DNA from: Burkholderiaceae bacterium | Lineage (GTDB): Bacteria > Pseudomonadota > Gammaproteobacteria > Burkholderiales > Burkholderiaceae_C | DNA length: 64,000 nucleotides | NCBI GenBank assembly: GCA_024235855.1 | Contig: JACKLN010000009.1 | Location: forward strand, 62,001-126,000 | Direction: 5' to 3' | In this document: one piece after another, positions 1 through 9,493 of the stretch | Layout: each line of letters opens with the position of its first letter | Position numbering within the stretch: the first letter of the stretch is position 1 | The notes under the pieces: model-generated | Told to the model about the DNA's origin: nothing | Seen by the model: only the letters and a program-made list of their open reading frames with translations | The model's database searches: none | Position numbers and translations under genes: made by a program

Positions 1-19
1 CACGGATGGGGTCGGCCAT
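1..19 (-). CDS. Possible start of the gene after ispG (hisS by synteny), cut by the window edge
   Basis: A minus-strand ATG at 19 opens six codons (M-A-D-P-I-R) before the window ends, 34 bases downstream of the ispG stop. In many beta- and gammaproteobacteria histidyl-tRNA synthetase (hisS) follows ispG, so this is the expected gene. The visible part is too short to prove it and the upstream Shine-Dalgarno sequence is weak. Confidence 0.3.
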
Positions 20-53
20 GGAAAGTCTCTGAGGCGCCGGAGCACCCGAAGGT

Positions 54-1313
54 TCAGGCGGTGGCGCCGAAACGCCGCTCGATGTAGTCCTCGACGATGC
101 GATGGAACTCGGTGGCGATGCCTTCGCCACGCAGCGTCATCGCCTTCTGGCCGTCGATGAACACCGGCGCGGCCGGCGCTTCGCCGGTGCCCGGCAGGCT
201 GATGCCGATGTCGGCGTGCTTGCTCTCGCCGGGGCCGTTGACGATGCAGCCCATCACCGCCACCTTGAGGTTCTCCACCCCCGGGTAGCGGCTCTTCCAC
301 ACCGGCATCTGCGCGCGCAGGAAGTCGTCGATCTGCTTGGCCAGCTCCTGGAAGGTGGTGCTTGTGGTGCGGCCGCAGCCGGGGCAGGCGGTGACGCTGG
401 GGTTGAAGCTGCGCAGGCCCAGCGCCTGCAGGATCTCCAGCGCCACCACCACCTCCTGCGTGCGGGCCTCGCCGGGCTGCGGCGTCAGGCTCACGCGGAT
501 GGTGTCGCCGATGCCTTCCTGCAGCAGCACCGCAAGTGCCGCGCTTGACGCCACCGTGCCCTTGGTGCCCATGCCGGCCTCGGTGAGGCCCAGGTGCAGC
601 GGGTAGTCACAGCGCGCGGCCAGGCCGCGGTAGACGGCGATCAGGTCGCGCACGCCGCTGACCTTGCAGCTGATGATGATCTGCTCCGGTGCCATGCCCA
701 GTTCGCGCGCATATGTCGCCGAGCGCAGCGCCGATTCGATCAGCGCCTGGTACATGACCTGCTGCGCGTCCCAGGGCTGGGCGCGCTGGGCGTTGATGTC
801 CATCATCGACGCCAGCAGTTCCTGGTCCAGGCTGCCCCAGTTGACGCCGATGCGCACCACCTTGTCGTGCTTCAGTGCCGCCTCGACCATCATCGTGAAC
901 TGGCGGTCCTTCTTGTCGCCCTTGCCGACATTGCCCGGGTTGATGCGGTACTTCGACAGCGCCTGCGCCATCGCCGGGTGCTCTGTGAGCAGGCGGTGGC
1001 CGTTGTAGTGGAAGTCGCCCACCAGCGGCACGTCGATGCCCATGCGGTCGAGCTGCTCGCGGATGTGCGGCACGGCCTCGGCCGCCTCCGGCGTGTTGAC
1101 GGTGATGCGCACCATCTCCGAACCGGCGATCGCCAGTTCCTTGACCTGGATGGCGGTGCCGATGACGTCCACCGTGTCGGTGTTGGTCATGCTCTGCACG
1201 CGCACCGGCGCGTCGCCGCCGATGGTCACCACGCGATCGCCCCAGACCACGCGCGCCTGGCGGCTGCGCCGCGGCAGCGGGTCGGCATGGGCGACCAGGA
1301 AGTCTTCGCTCAT
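54..1313 (-). CDS. ispG: 4-hydroxy-3-methylbut-2-en-1-yl diphosphate synthase (flavodoxin), IspG/GcpE
   Basis: Catalyses the reductive conversion of MEcPP to HMBPP, the penultimate step of the MEP isoprenoid pathway, in the cytoplasm. The 419-residue protein is full length. The N-terminal TIM-barrel part holds VQSMTNTDT near residue 39. The C-terminal part carries the [4Fe-4S] cysteines: C310 and C313 in TACPGCGRTT and C356 in VMGCIVNGPGES, all family hallmarks. It is the last complete gene of a minus-strand run ndk-rlmN-pilW-rodZ-ispG and starts 7 bases after the rodZ stop, so it is probably co-transcribed. It supplies the precursor used by the squalene cassette at 39946-42938. Confidence 0.97.
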   Translation of the reverse strand: MSEDFLVAHADPLPRRSRQARVVWGDRVVTIGGDAPVRVQSMTNTDTVDVIGTAIQVKELAIAGSEMVRITVNTPEAAEAVPHIREQLDRMGIDVPLVGDFHYNGHRLLTEHPAMAQALSKYRINPGNVGKGDKKDRQFTMMVEAALKHDKVVRIGVNWGSLDQELLASMMDINAQRAQPWDAQQVMYQALIESALRSATYARELGMAPEQIIISCKVSGVRDLIAVYRGLAARCDYPLHLGLTEAGMGTKGTVASSAALAVLLQEGIGDTIRVSLTPQPGEARTQEVVVALEILQALGLRSFNPSVTACPGCGRTTSTTFQELAKQIDDFLRAQMPVWKSRYPGVENLKVAVMGCIVNGPGESKHADIGISLPGTGEAPAAPVFIDGQKAMTLRGEGIATEFHRIVEDYIERRFGATA

Positions 1314-1320
1314 CGGACCC

Positions 1321-2211
1321 TCACTTCAGTTCGAGGCGCGCCACGTTGGTGTTGCCCACCGGCACCAGCGTGACCGGCTGGCCGCGGAACGTCACCTCGG
1401 TGGCCGCGGCGTTGCCGATCACGACGCGCAGCGGCAGCGCGCCGTCCAGGGACAGGGGCTCGCCCGGGGCGACCACCCGGGAGACCAGGGTACGGCCACC
1501 CGCGTCGACGATCTCGATCCAGCTTTCCGCCGTGGTGCGCAGCTGCACCAGCGCGTCGGCCGCTGCTGTTGTTGCGGCGGTTTCGGCGGATGGGGCCGGC
1601 GTCGACGGCGCGCTGGCGGCCGTGGCCGGCGCCGCGTCGGCCGCGGCCGCCGACGCCGGCTCCGATGCCGGAGCGGCAGCCGTGGCGGCCGTGTCTGCGG
1701 CAGAGGCCACCTCGGCAGGTGCTGCAGGCGGGAACAAGGCGGTCACCTCGGACGCCGCCGGGGCCGGGCCCGCCGGCGCCGGTGCGCCGGCGCCACGCGG
1801 CCAGAACCACAGGGCGGCGGTCCCGGCGAACAGCAGCACCACCACGATCAATGCCGGGTGCCGCAGCACCGCCACGGGGGCGAAGTCCTGGGCCGCCGGC
1901 TTGTCGCGGAACGGTGTGTTGAGCCCGGCCGACACCTGCTCCAGACCGGCACCGGCGGCCGGCGGCAGCAGGGCCAGTACCGGCGCGGCATCGATCTTCA
2001 GCGCGCGGCAGACCGTCTGTGCCAGCGCACGCGCGAAGGTGGCGTCGGGCAGTTCGTCGAGGCGGTCACGCTCCAGCGCCTCGAGCTTGCGCTGCGGCAC
2101 CTTCAGGTTGGCGGCCAGCACGGCGATGTGCAGGCCCTGGGCCTCGCGGGCGCGCCGCAGCAACGATCCTGCCGTGGGCGCGGGCGATGCGCCCGTCACG
2201 TCCTCAGCCAT
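1321..2211 (-). CDS. rodZ: RodZ-like helix-turn-helix membrane protein (cytoskeletal/cell-shape factor)
   Basis: About 296 residues. Residues 15-80 form the HTH_25 fold of RodZ (SLLRRAREAQGL, then VPQRKLEALERDR). One transmembrane segment lies near residues 121-137 (LIVVVLLFAGTAALWFW), followed by a long Ala/Pro/Thr-rich periplasmic linker and a C-terminal DUF4115 beta domain (SWIEIVDAGGRTL). RodZ links MreB filaments to the inner membrane and helps set rod shape. I chose the ATG at 2211 because the HTH follows directly and the upstream extension is only a shadow of pilW. The start overlaps the pilW stop by 8 bases, which suggests translational coupling. Confidence 0.88.
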   Translation of the reverse strand: MAEDVTGASPAPTAGSLLRRAREAQGLHIAVLAANLKVPQRKLEALERDRLDELPDATFARALAQTVCRALKIDAAPVLALLPPAAGAGLEQVSAGLNTPFRDKPAAQDFAPVAVLRHPALIVVVLLFAGTAALWFWPRGAGAPAPAGPAPAASEVTALFPPAAPAEVASAADTAATAAAPASEPASAAAADAAPATAASAPSTPAPSAETAATTAAADALVQLRTTAESWIEIVDAGGRTLVSRVVAPGEPLSLDGALPLRVVIGNAAATEVTFRGQPVTLVPVGNTNVARLELK

Positions 2212-2989
2212 CGAAGCGGCCCTGCTCGAATCGCAGCGCCTCGGCACTCTGCGGGAACCGCTGTCGCAGTTCATCGCCGAAGCGGCGCACACCGGCGGCA
2301 TTGCCCAGGCGCTGCTCGACCCGCGCCGCCAGCCACAGGGTCTGGGCATTGGACGTGGCCGGTTGCTCGTTCAGCCGACGCAGGTAGAAGCGCGCCCGCT
2401 CGTACTCGCCCAGGCCGTACAGCACCTCGGCCAGGTTGAACGCGGTGCCCGGGTTCCCTGGGTCGATCTCGTAGGACCGCGTCAGCGTGCGCTCGGCCGC
2501 GGCCACACGCCCGGCGCGCGCCTCGCACAGGCCCTTGGCCAGCAGCGAGCGGGCGGCGTCACGGTACTGCGGCTGCGCGATCGCGGCATCGAAGCGCGCG
2601 AAGGCCTCGTCCCAGCGCCGCAGCTGGCACAGGTACCAGCCGTAGTTGTGCAGCGTGTCGGCGTTGTTCGGCTCCAGCTGCAGGGCACGCTGGAAGCTTT
2701 CGTCGGCCAGCGCCGGCTGGTTCAGGCTGGCGTAGATCAGGCCGCGCAGCGCATAGGCCTCGGCAATGTCCGGGCGCGCGGCAATGGCCTGCTTGACCTC
2801 GTCGAGCGCCGTCTCGGGCTGGCCGCGCGAGAAGTAGCCCGACGCGAGTTCCAGCCGCAAGCGGGCACGCCGGTCGGCTTCGGTCATGTCCGACGCGGTG
2901 CGCAGGTCGGTGCCGCCCGTGGGCGCGGCGCAGGCCGACAGCAAGGCCAGCAGCGCCGCCAGCAGCAGTGTCGTGGTCAGGCCGCGCAT
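2204..2989 (-). CDS. pilW: Type IV pilus biogenesis/stability lipoprotein PilW (PilF), TPR protein
   Basis: A 261-residue lipoprotein. The signal peptide ends in the lipobox LLSAC with Cys20 as lipidation site. Tetratricopeptide repeats follow, for example LRLELASGYFSRGQPETALD and ALRGLIYASLNQPALADESF. PilF/PilW is the outer-membrane pilotin that helps the PilQ secretin assemble and stabilises type IV pili. The ATG at 2989 overlaps the rlmN stop in a TGATG junction and the stop overlaps the rodZ start, so the three genes are translationally coupled. The rlmN-pilW-rodZ-ispG order is conserved in proteobacteria. Confidence 0.92.
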   Translation of the reverse strand: MRGLTTTLLLAALLALLSACAAPTGGTDLRTASDMTEADRRARLRLELASGYFSRGQPETALDEVKQAIAARPDIAEAYALRGLIYASLNQPALADESFQRALQLEPNNADTLHNYGWYLCQLRRWDEAFARFDAAIAQPQYRDAARSLLAKGLCEARAGRVAAAERTLTRSYEIDPGNPGTAFNLAEVLYGLGEYERARFYLRRLNEQPATSNAQTLWLAARVEQRLGNAAGVRRFGDELRQRFPQSAEALRFEQGRFDG

Positions 2990-4116
2990 CAGCGCCCAGC
3001 CTCGGCCGGCACGATGCCGACCACGCGCCGCGACGCCAGGCGTTCGCGCGCATTCGTGCGGTCCAGCACCTCGCCGGCCAGCTGGCCACAGGCGGCATCG
3101 ATGTCGTCGCCGCGGGTCTTGCGGATGGTGGTCACGAAGCCGGCCTCCTGCAGAACGCGCTGGAAGGCCCGCACACGCTCCGGCGACGAGCGCTTCAGGC
3201 CGGACGCCGGGAAGGGGTTGAACGGGATCAGGTTGAACTTGGCCGGCACGCGCTCGCGCCGCATCAGCGCCACCAGCGCGCGCGCCTGCTCGTCGCTGTC
3301 GTTGACGCCGTCGAGCATGCAGTACTCGAACATGATGAAGTCGCGCGGCGCCGCGCCCATGTAGTCGCGGCAGGCGGCCATCAGTTCGGCGATCGGGTAC
3401 TTGCGGTTCAGCGGCACGAGGTCGTCGCGCAGCGCGTCGTCGGGTGCGTGCAGCGAGACCGCCAGCGCCACCGGACAGTCGGCACGCAAGCGCTCGATCA
3501 TCGGCACCACGCCACTGGTGGACACCGTGACCCGCCGGCGCGAGAGACCGTAGGCATGGTCGTCGAGCATCACGCGCAGCGCTGGCACCAGGGCGCCGTA
3601 GTTCTGCAGCGGTTCGCCCATGCCCATCATGACCACGTTGTCGATCACGCGCTCGGTGGGCGCCAGGCCTAAGCGCTGGTGCAGCCGGTGCTCGGCGTGC
3701 CAGAGCTGGGCCAGGATCTCGCCGGTGGCCAGATTGCGGCTGAAACCCTGATGGCCGGTGGAGCAGAAACGGCAGCCCACCGCGCAACCCGCCTGCGACG
3801 ACACGCACAGCGTGCCGCGGTCTTCCTCGGGGATGAAGACAGTCTCGACGGCGTTGCCGCCGCCGACGTCGAACAGCCACTTGATGGTGCCGTCGGCCGA
3901 GGCGTGCTCCGACAGCACCGGCAACGACCGCACCTCGGCCACGCCCGCGAGCTTGGCGCGCAGGCTCTTGGCGAGGTCGGTCATGGCGTCGAAGTCCGAC
4001 GCCCCTTTCTGGTGGATCCAGCGGAACAGCTGCTGGGCGCGGAAGCGCTTCTCGCCCAGGCTGTCGCAGTAGGCGGTCAGGCCCTCGAGATCGAAGTCGA
4101 GCAGGTTGACCGCCAT
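2989..4116 (-). CDS. rlmN: 23S rRNA (adenine2503-C2)/tRNA (adenine37-C2) methyltransferase RlmN
   Basis: Radical-SAM enzyme that methylates C2 of A2503 in 23S rRNA and A37 in some tRNAs, which affects translational fidelity. The 375 residues include the radical-SAM motif C110-x3-C114-x2-C117 in CAVGCRFCSTG. A C-terminal Cys lies in RGDDIDAACGQL, matching the methyl-transfer cysteine that forms the RNA-protein intermediate. SAM-binding glycines lie in MMGMGEPL. It is preceded by ndk with a 25-base gap and overlaps pilW by one base. Confidence 0.97.
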   Translation of the reverse strand: MAVNLLDFDLEGLTAYCDSLGEKRFRAQQLFRWIHQKGASDFDAMTDLAKSLRAKLAGVAEVRSLPVLSEHASADGTIKWLFDVGGGNAVETVFIPEEDRGTLCVSSQAGCAVGCRFCSTGHQGFSRNLATGEILAQLWHAEHRLHQRLGLAPTERVIDNVVMMGMGEPLQNYGALVPALRVMLDDHAYGLSRRRVTVSTSGVVPMIERLRADCPVALAVSLHAPDDALRDDLVPLNRKYPIAELMAACRDYMGAAPRDFIMFEYCMLDGVNDSDEQARALVALMRRERVPAKFNLIPFNPFPASGLKRSSPERVRAFQRVLQEAGFVTTIRKTRGDDIDAACGQLAGEVLDRTNARERLASRRVVGIVPAEAGR

Positions 4117-4141
4117 GACCGCCGCAGCCTCAGCCGCCTTT

Positions 4142-4567
4142 TCAGCGGGAGTAGACGTTCATGCCGGGGAAGAAGAAGGCCACTTCCACGGCCGCGGTTT
4201 CCGGGGCGTCGGAGCCGTGCACCGCGTTGGCGTCGATGCTGTCGGCGAAGTCGGCGCGGATGGTGCCCTTCTCGGCCTTCTTCGGGTCGGTGGCGCCCAT
4301 CAGCTCGCGGTTCTTGGCGATGGCGCTCTCACCCTCGAGCACCTGGATCATCACCGGGCCGGAGATCATGAAGTCGACCAGATCCTTGAAGAAGGGGCGC
4401 GCCTTGTGCACGGCGTAGAAGGCCTCGGCCTCGCCGCGCGAGAGGTGGGCCATCTTCGCGGCCACGACCTTCAGCCCCGCGCCCTCGAAGCGCGCATAGA
4501 TCTGCCCGATCACGTTCTTCGCCACGGCATCGGGCTTGATGATCGACAGGGTACGTTCGACGGCCAT
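4142..4567 (-). CDS. ndk: Nucleoside diphosphate kinase
   Basis: Transfers the gamma phosphate between nucleoside di- and triphosphates through a phosphohistidine. The 141-residue protein has the usual length, the N-terminal ERTLSIIKPDAV signature and the active-site His117 in NAVHGSDAPE. I chose the ATG at 4567 because AGGAGAG sits just upstream and the protein then begins MAVERTLS as in relatives; the ATG seven codons earlier would include the Shine-Dalgarno sequence. It is first gene of the ndk-rlmN-pilW-rodZ-ispG run. Confidence 0.97.
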   Translation of the reverse strand: MAVERTLSIIKPDAVAKNVIGQIYARFEGAGLKVVAAKMAHLSRGEAEAFYAVHKARPFFKDLVDFMISGPVMIQVLEGESAIAKNRELMGATDPKKAEKGTIRADFADSIDANAVHGSDAPETAAVEVAFFFPGMNVYSR

Positions 4568-4607
4568 GAAAAGCTCTCCTGAAATCAAGGACTTGGCAAA
4601 ACAGCGG

Positions 4608-4613
4608 ATTGTA
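4608..4613 (-). promoter_or_regulatory. Likely -10 box of the ndk operon
   Basis: Reading the minus strand, TACAAT lies about 40 bases before the ndk start in an AT-richer patch of otherwise very GC-rich DNA. No good -35 box is visible 17 bases further up, so this is a partial sigma-70-type call. Confidence 0.45.
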
Positions 4614-4683
4614 GCGTGGCGGCCCCTTCCGGACAGCGCACCGGGTGGCCTCGCGGGCGGCGGTCAGGGGGCGTGGGCCGCGG

Positions 4684-6648
4684 TCAGCGACGGCCTCGTC
4701 CACCACCGCCACGGCCACCCCCACCGCCACCGCGACGACCACCACCGCCGCCCGACATCTTCTTATGGAAGGCATCGGCACCGATGTAACCCACCGAGGT
4801 CTGCATCGGATCGGGCTGGCCGTCGGCCGGCTTGGGCCCACGGTTCTTGCGGCCGCCCAGCGGCTGCGACTTCTGCACGAAGCGCTTGTCGTAGGTCTGC
4901 TGCAGCGGGTTGGGGATCGGACCGTCGTCGGACAGTTCGCGCCGCGGCTTGTTGCGCTGCAGCTGGGTCTTGTCGTAGGTCTGCTGCAGCGGGTTGGGGA
5001 TCGGGCCATCGAAGTCGTCGAGGTCGTCGTAGTCGTCACCCCGCTCGCGCGGCGCGGCACGGCGCTCCTCGGCCTGCGGGCGCTGCGGCGGACGGCCTTC
5101 GTCACGGCCATCGCGGCCCTCGCCTCGGCCCTTGTTGCGGCGGTTGCGGCGGCCGCGTCGATCGTCGTCGCCATCACGGGCATCGCGCGGCACCACCGGC
5201 GCGGCGGTGAGCCGGCGCAGCGACTTCACGTCCACCTCCGGCAGATCCACCCACACGCCGCGCTTGAGGCCGCGTGGCAGCACCACCGAGCCGTAGCGGA
5301 TGCGGATCAGGCGGCTCACCGCGTGGCCCACGGCCTCGAACAACCGGCGCACCTCGCGGTTGCGGCCTTCGGTGATGACGACGCGGTACCAGTGGTTGAC
5401 CCCCTCGCCACCGCCGTCCTCGATGCTCTTGAAGGCGGCGCGCTGGCCGTCGATCTCGACACCCTCGAGCAGCTGCTGGCGCTGCTCTTCCGTGAGCACG
5501 CCCAGCGACCGCACCGCGTACTCGCGCTCGACGCCGAAACGCGGGTGCATCAGCTGGTTGGCCAGGTCACCGGAGTTGGTGAACAGCAGCAGGCCCTCGG
5601 TGTTGATGTCCAGGCGACCCACCGACTGCCACTTGCCCTGTTGCAGCCGCGGCAGGCGGCGGAACACGGTGGGGCGCTGCTGCGGGTCGTCGTGCGACAC
5701 CACCTCGCCCGCAGGCTTGTGGTAGGCCAGCACGCGCGCACGCGGCGGCTGGATGCGCACCTTGACCGGCCGACCATCGAGCTGGATGCGGTCGCCGAAG
5801 GAGATGCGCTGCCCGGTGTGGGCCACCTCGCCGTTCACCGTGACGCGGCCGTCGGCGATCATCTGCTCCAGGTCACGCCGCGAACCGACGCCGGCCTGGG
5901 CCAGCACCTTGTGCAGCTTGGGCGCGTCGGCCTCGGGCGCGAGCACGCGCTTGTGTGGTCCGAGCGCGCCGGATTCGGCTTCCGGTCCACCGGCGGGCGC
6001 AACGGAGCCGACATCGTCGCCCGCGGATGCGGCACTGCCGTCGTCGTCCGGGGCACCTTCGGACGCATTTTCGCCACCGCCAGCATCGGCTTCGTCGGCG
6101 GCCGACAGCGGGGCTTCACCGATCTCGTCGTAGGCCCCGGACATGACTTCCGCAAACCACTCGCCCACGCGTTCCGGCGACGCCGTGGCCGGCGACTCCG
6201 GCGTCGCGGACGCCCCGTCGCCCATGCCTTCGCCCGCTTCGCCCTCACGCTCGCCCCGGCGTCGGCCGCGTCGGCGGTTGCGCCGGCGGCCCTCACGTCC
6301 TTCGCCACCCGTTTCGTTGCTCGCGTCCCCCGGTTCGCCCGGTTCGCCACCTGCGCCGTCTTCGCCACCCACCGCACCGGCGGGTGTCGGCGCAGCATCC
6401 GGCATTGCGTCCGCCGAGGCAGGACGCACCGGCTTGGCCACCGGCCCTGGCTCAGTCGCCGCCGCGGGCACCACGGCTTCTTCGGCCGCGGCTGCTGGCG
6501 CGGCCGCCCCGGTCTCCCCGGCCTCGCCCGCGGGGGCGGTCTCGGCCTTCTTGCGTCGCGGCGCCCGCCGCTTTGGCGTCGGCGCGTCGTCGGCGCCGGT
6601 GGACGGCGCGATCTCGGGTTCAGGCAGGTCGGCGTCGCTGGGGTTCAT
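4684..6648 (-). CDS. rluB: 23S rRNA pseudouridine synthase (RluB-type) with long low-complexity tails
   Basis: Isomerises uridine to pseudouridine in 23S rRNA (position 2605 in E. coli RluB). An S4 RNA-binding domain starts near residue 243 (KLHKVLAQAGVGSRRDLEQ), followed by the RsuA/RluB catalytic domain with the catalytic Asp in GRLDINTEGLLLF. At 654 residues it is more than twice the core length. About 240 N-terminal residues are Ala/Glu/Pro-rich with an Arg-rich block (RRNRRRGRRRGER). The C-terminal tail repeats PIPNPLQQTYDK twice and ends in a Gly/Arg-rich run like an RNA-binding RGG region. Its ATG overlaps the scpB stop by four bases (ATGA). Confidence 0.92.
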   Translation of the reverse strand: MNPSDADLPEPEIAPSTGADDAPTPKRRAPRRKKAETAPAGEAGETGAAAPAAAAEEAVVPAAATEPGPVAKPVRPASADAMPDAAPTPAGAVGGEDGAGGEPGEPGDASNETGGEGREGRRRNRRRGRRRGEREGEAGEGMGDGASATPESPATASPERVGEWFAEVMSGAYDEIGEAPLSAADEADAGGGENASEGAPDDDGSAASAGDDVGSVAPAGGPEAESGALGPHKRVLAPEADAPKLHKVLAQAGVGSRRDLEQMIADGRVTVNGEVAHTGQRISFGDRIQLDGRPVKVRIQPPRARVLAYHKPAGEVVSHDDPQQRPTVFRRLPRLQQGKWQSVGRLDINTEGLLLFTNSGDLANQLMHPRFGVEREYAVRSLGVLTEEQRQQLLEGVEIDGQRAAFKSIEDGGGEGVNHWYRVVITEGRNREVRRLFEAVGHAVSRLIRIRYGSVVLPRGLKRGVWVDLPEVDVKSLRRLTAAPVVPRDARDGDDDRRGRRNRRNKGRGEGRDGRDEGRPPQRPQAEERRAAPRERGDDYDDLDDFDGPIPNPLQQTYDKTQLQRNKPRRELSDDGPIPNPLQQTYDKRFVQKSQPLGGRKNRGPKPADGQPDPMQTSVGYIGADAFHKKMSGGGGGRRGGGGGGRGGGGRGRR

Positions 6649-7433
6649 CGTGGGGTCTCTGGAGCGTCTTGTGGGGAACGGGAAAGGGCGGTGTCGTCGG
6701 ATGGCGGCTCGATCGCACCTTCGCCGGGCGCGACGGGTGCGTCGACCAGCGATGGTTCGCGGTTCGCGACACCAGTGGCCACCTCGGGATCGACAGGGGC
6801 TTCGGACCCGGGAACGGGCTCGTCCGCCTCGCCGTCGAGCGGCAGTTCAGCCTGGTCGACGGCCGGGGCGTCGTTGGCCACGTCGCCGGACGCGAGCAGT
6901 CCCGCGAGGGCCTGCTCGCCACCGGGCGCTTCCAGGGGCGGCAATTGCGACAGGCTCTGCAACCCGAGGTCGTCGAGGAACTGCCGCGTGGTCGCGTAGA
7001 GCGCGGGGCGGCCAGGCGCCTCGCGGTAGCCGATGGCCTCGATCCAGCCGCGGTCTTCCAGCTGCTTGACGATCTGGCTGCTCACGGTGACGCCGCGGAT
7101 GTCCTCGATGTCGCCACGCGTGACCGGCTGGCGGTAGGCCACGATGGCCAGCGTCTCCATGGCGGCGCGTGAATAGCGGGGCGGCTTTTCGGGGTGCAGC
7201 CGGTCGAGGAAGATGCGCATCTCCGGTCGGCTCTGAAACCGCCAGCCGGAAGCCAGCGCCACGAGCTCGACCCCGCGACCCGCCCAGTCGCTCGCCAGCT
7301 CGTCGAGCAGCGAGCGCAGGGTGTCGGCGCCGAGCTGGTCGTCGAACAGCTGACGCAGTTCGCGCAGGGGCAACGGCGCTGGCGCGCAGATGAGCGCAGT
7401 CTCGAGGACGCGTTTCGCATCCGATGTGTTCAT
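6645..7433 (-). CDS. scpB: Segregation and condensation protein B
   Basis: ScpB is the winged-helix (kite) subunit of the SMC-ScpA-ScpB condensin that compacts and segregates the chromosome. The 262-residue protein starts MNTSDAKRVLETALICAP and contains the conserved SRAAMETLAIVAYRQPVTRG and ATTRQFLDDLGLQSLSQLP segments. The C-terminal 80 or so residues are an acidic, low-complexity extension. I chose the ATG at 7433 from homology; upstream residues look non-coding. scpB and rluB form a coupled pair. The 181 bases between scpB and rluD hold no gene that I can support. Confidence 0.93.
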   Translation of the reverse strand: MNTSDAKRVLETALICAPAPLPLRELRQLFDDQLGADTLRSLLDELASDWAGRGVELVALASGWRFQSRPEMRIFLDRLHPEKPPRYSRAAMETLAIVAYRQPVTRGDIEDIRGVTVSSQIVKQLEDRGWIEAIGYREAPGRPALYATTRQFLDDLGLQSLSQLPPLEAPGGEQALAGLLASGDVANDAPAVDQAELPLDGEADEPVPGSEAPVDPEVATGVANREPSLVDAPVAPGEGAIEPPSDDTALSRSPQDAPETPR

Positions 7434-7614
7434 GCCAGTCCAGGTCCAGGGGCAGGCCCGCGTGGCGGGCGAATGGCGCCGGTGCCAGGCGGATGGGTGG
7501 GGGTCGCCTCGACCTAGTCGCCACCCGTGGGGTGCGGCGGGTACCGCGCGCCGGCGTCTGGCCTGGCCGCGCGGGCCGGCGGACGCTGCCAGCCGGATCA
7601 CCGCATCTTCAGGA

Positions 7615-8607
<993 letters not shown>

Positions 8608-8650
8608 GACTGCATTGTCCGCGAGCGCCAGCCGGCGCCCTGCCCTGCCC

Positions 8651-9457
8651 ATGAGTCTCCGGTTTCCCCTGCGCGCCCGTGCCCTCGGCACCGTGCTGGC
8701 CTGTGCCCTGTTCGTTGCCGGCTGCGGCAATGCGCCCAAGCGGCCGGAGGACCAGACCGCCGAGGATGCCTACGCCGAGGCCCGCGCCGACCTCGAGAAC
8801 GGCGCCTACGACGCCGCCATCCGCAACCTGGCACGGGTGGAAGCGCTGGGGGGAGGCACGCTGATCTCGCAGCAGGCGCTGCTCGACAAGGCCTACGCGC
8901 AGTGGCGTGCCGGCGAGCGCGAGGAAGCGGTGGCCACGCTGGACCGCTTCATCAAGTTCCACCCATCCAGCCCGGCCTATGACTACGCGTTGTACCTGCG
9001 CGGGCTGGTCAACTTCAACGACGACCTCGGGCTGCTGGGCAAGGTCTCGCGCCAGGACCTGTCGGAGCGCGACCAGCAGGCCTCCCGCGACTCGTACCAG
9101 TCCTTCAAGCTGCTGACCGAGCAGTTCCCGGACTCGAAGTACACCCCGGATGCCCGCATCCGCATGGCCTACATCGTCAATGCGCTGGCCAGCCACGAGG
9201 TGCACGTGGCGCGCTACTACTACCGGCGTGGCGCCTTCCTGGCCGCCGCCAACCGCGCCCAGCGGGCCGTCAGCGACTACCAGAACGCGCCCGCGGCCGA
9301 GGAGGCGCTGTACATCCTGGCACGCAGCTACGACCGGCTGGGCCTGGACGAGCTGCGCGACGGTGCCGACCGGGTGCTGAAGCTGAACTTCCCCGACAGC
9401 CGCTTCCTGCGCGACGGCCTGCTGGCGCCCGACCGCGCCTGGTGGCAGTTCTGGTAG
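8651..9457 (+). CDS. bamD: Outer membrane protein assembly factor BamD (ComL)
   Basis: Essential lipoprotein of the BAM complex that inserts beta-barrel proteins into the outer membrane. The 268-residue protein has a signal peptide with lipobox FVAGC (Cys25) and five TPR-like units, for example AYAEARADLENGAYDAAI and RDSYQSFKLLTEQFPDS. I chose the ATG at 8651 because it gives a normal-length signal peptide. A start at 8606 in the same frame would add 15 residues before the signal. It is convergent with the helicase gene at 9494. Confidence 0.95.
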   Translation: MSLRFPLRARALGTVLACALFVAGCGNAPKRPEDQTAEDAYAEARADLENGAYDAAIRNLARVEALGGGTLISQQALLDKAYAQWRAGEREEAVATLDRFIKFHPSSPAYDYALYLRGLVNFNDDLGLLGKVSRQDLSERDQQASRDSYQSFKLLTEQFPDSKYTPDARIRMAYIVNALASHEVHVARYYYRRGAFLAAANRAQRAVSDYQNAPAAEEALYILARSYDRLGLDELRDGADRVLKLNFPDSRFLRDGLLAPDRAWWQFW

Positions 9458-9493
9458 CCACGCCCGGCCCGAGCCTGACCCTGCACCCGACTT

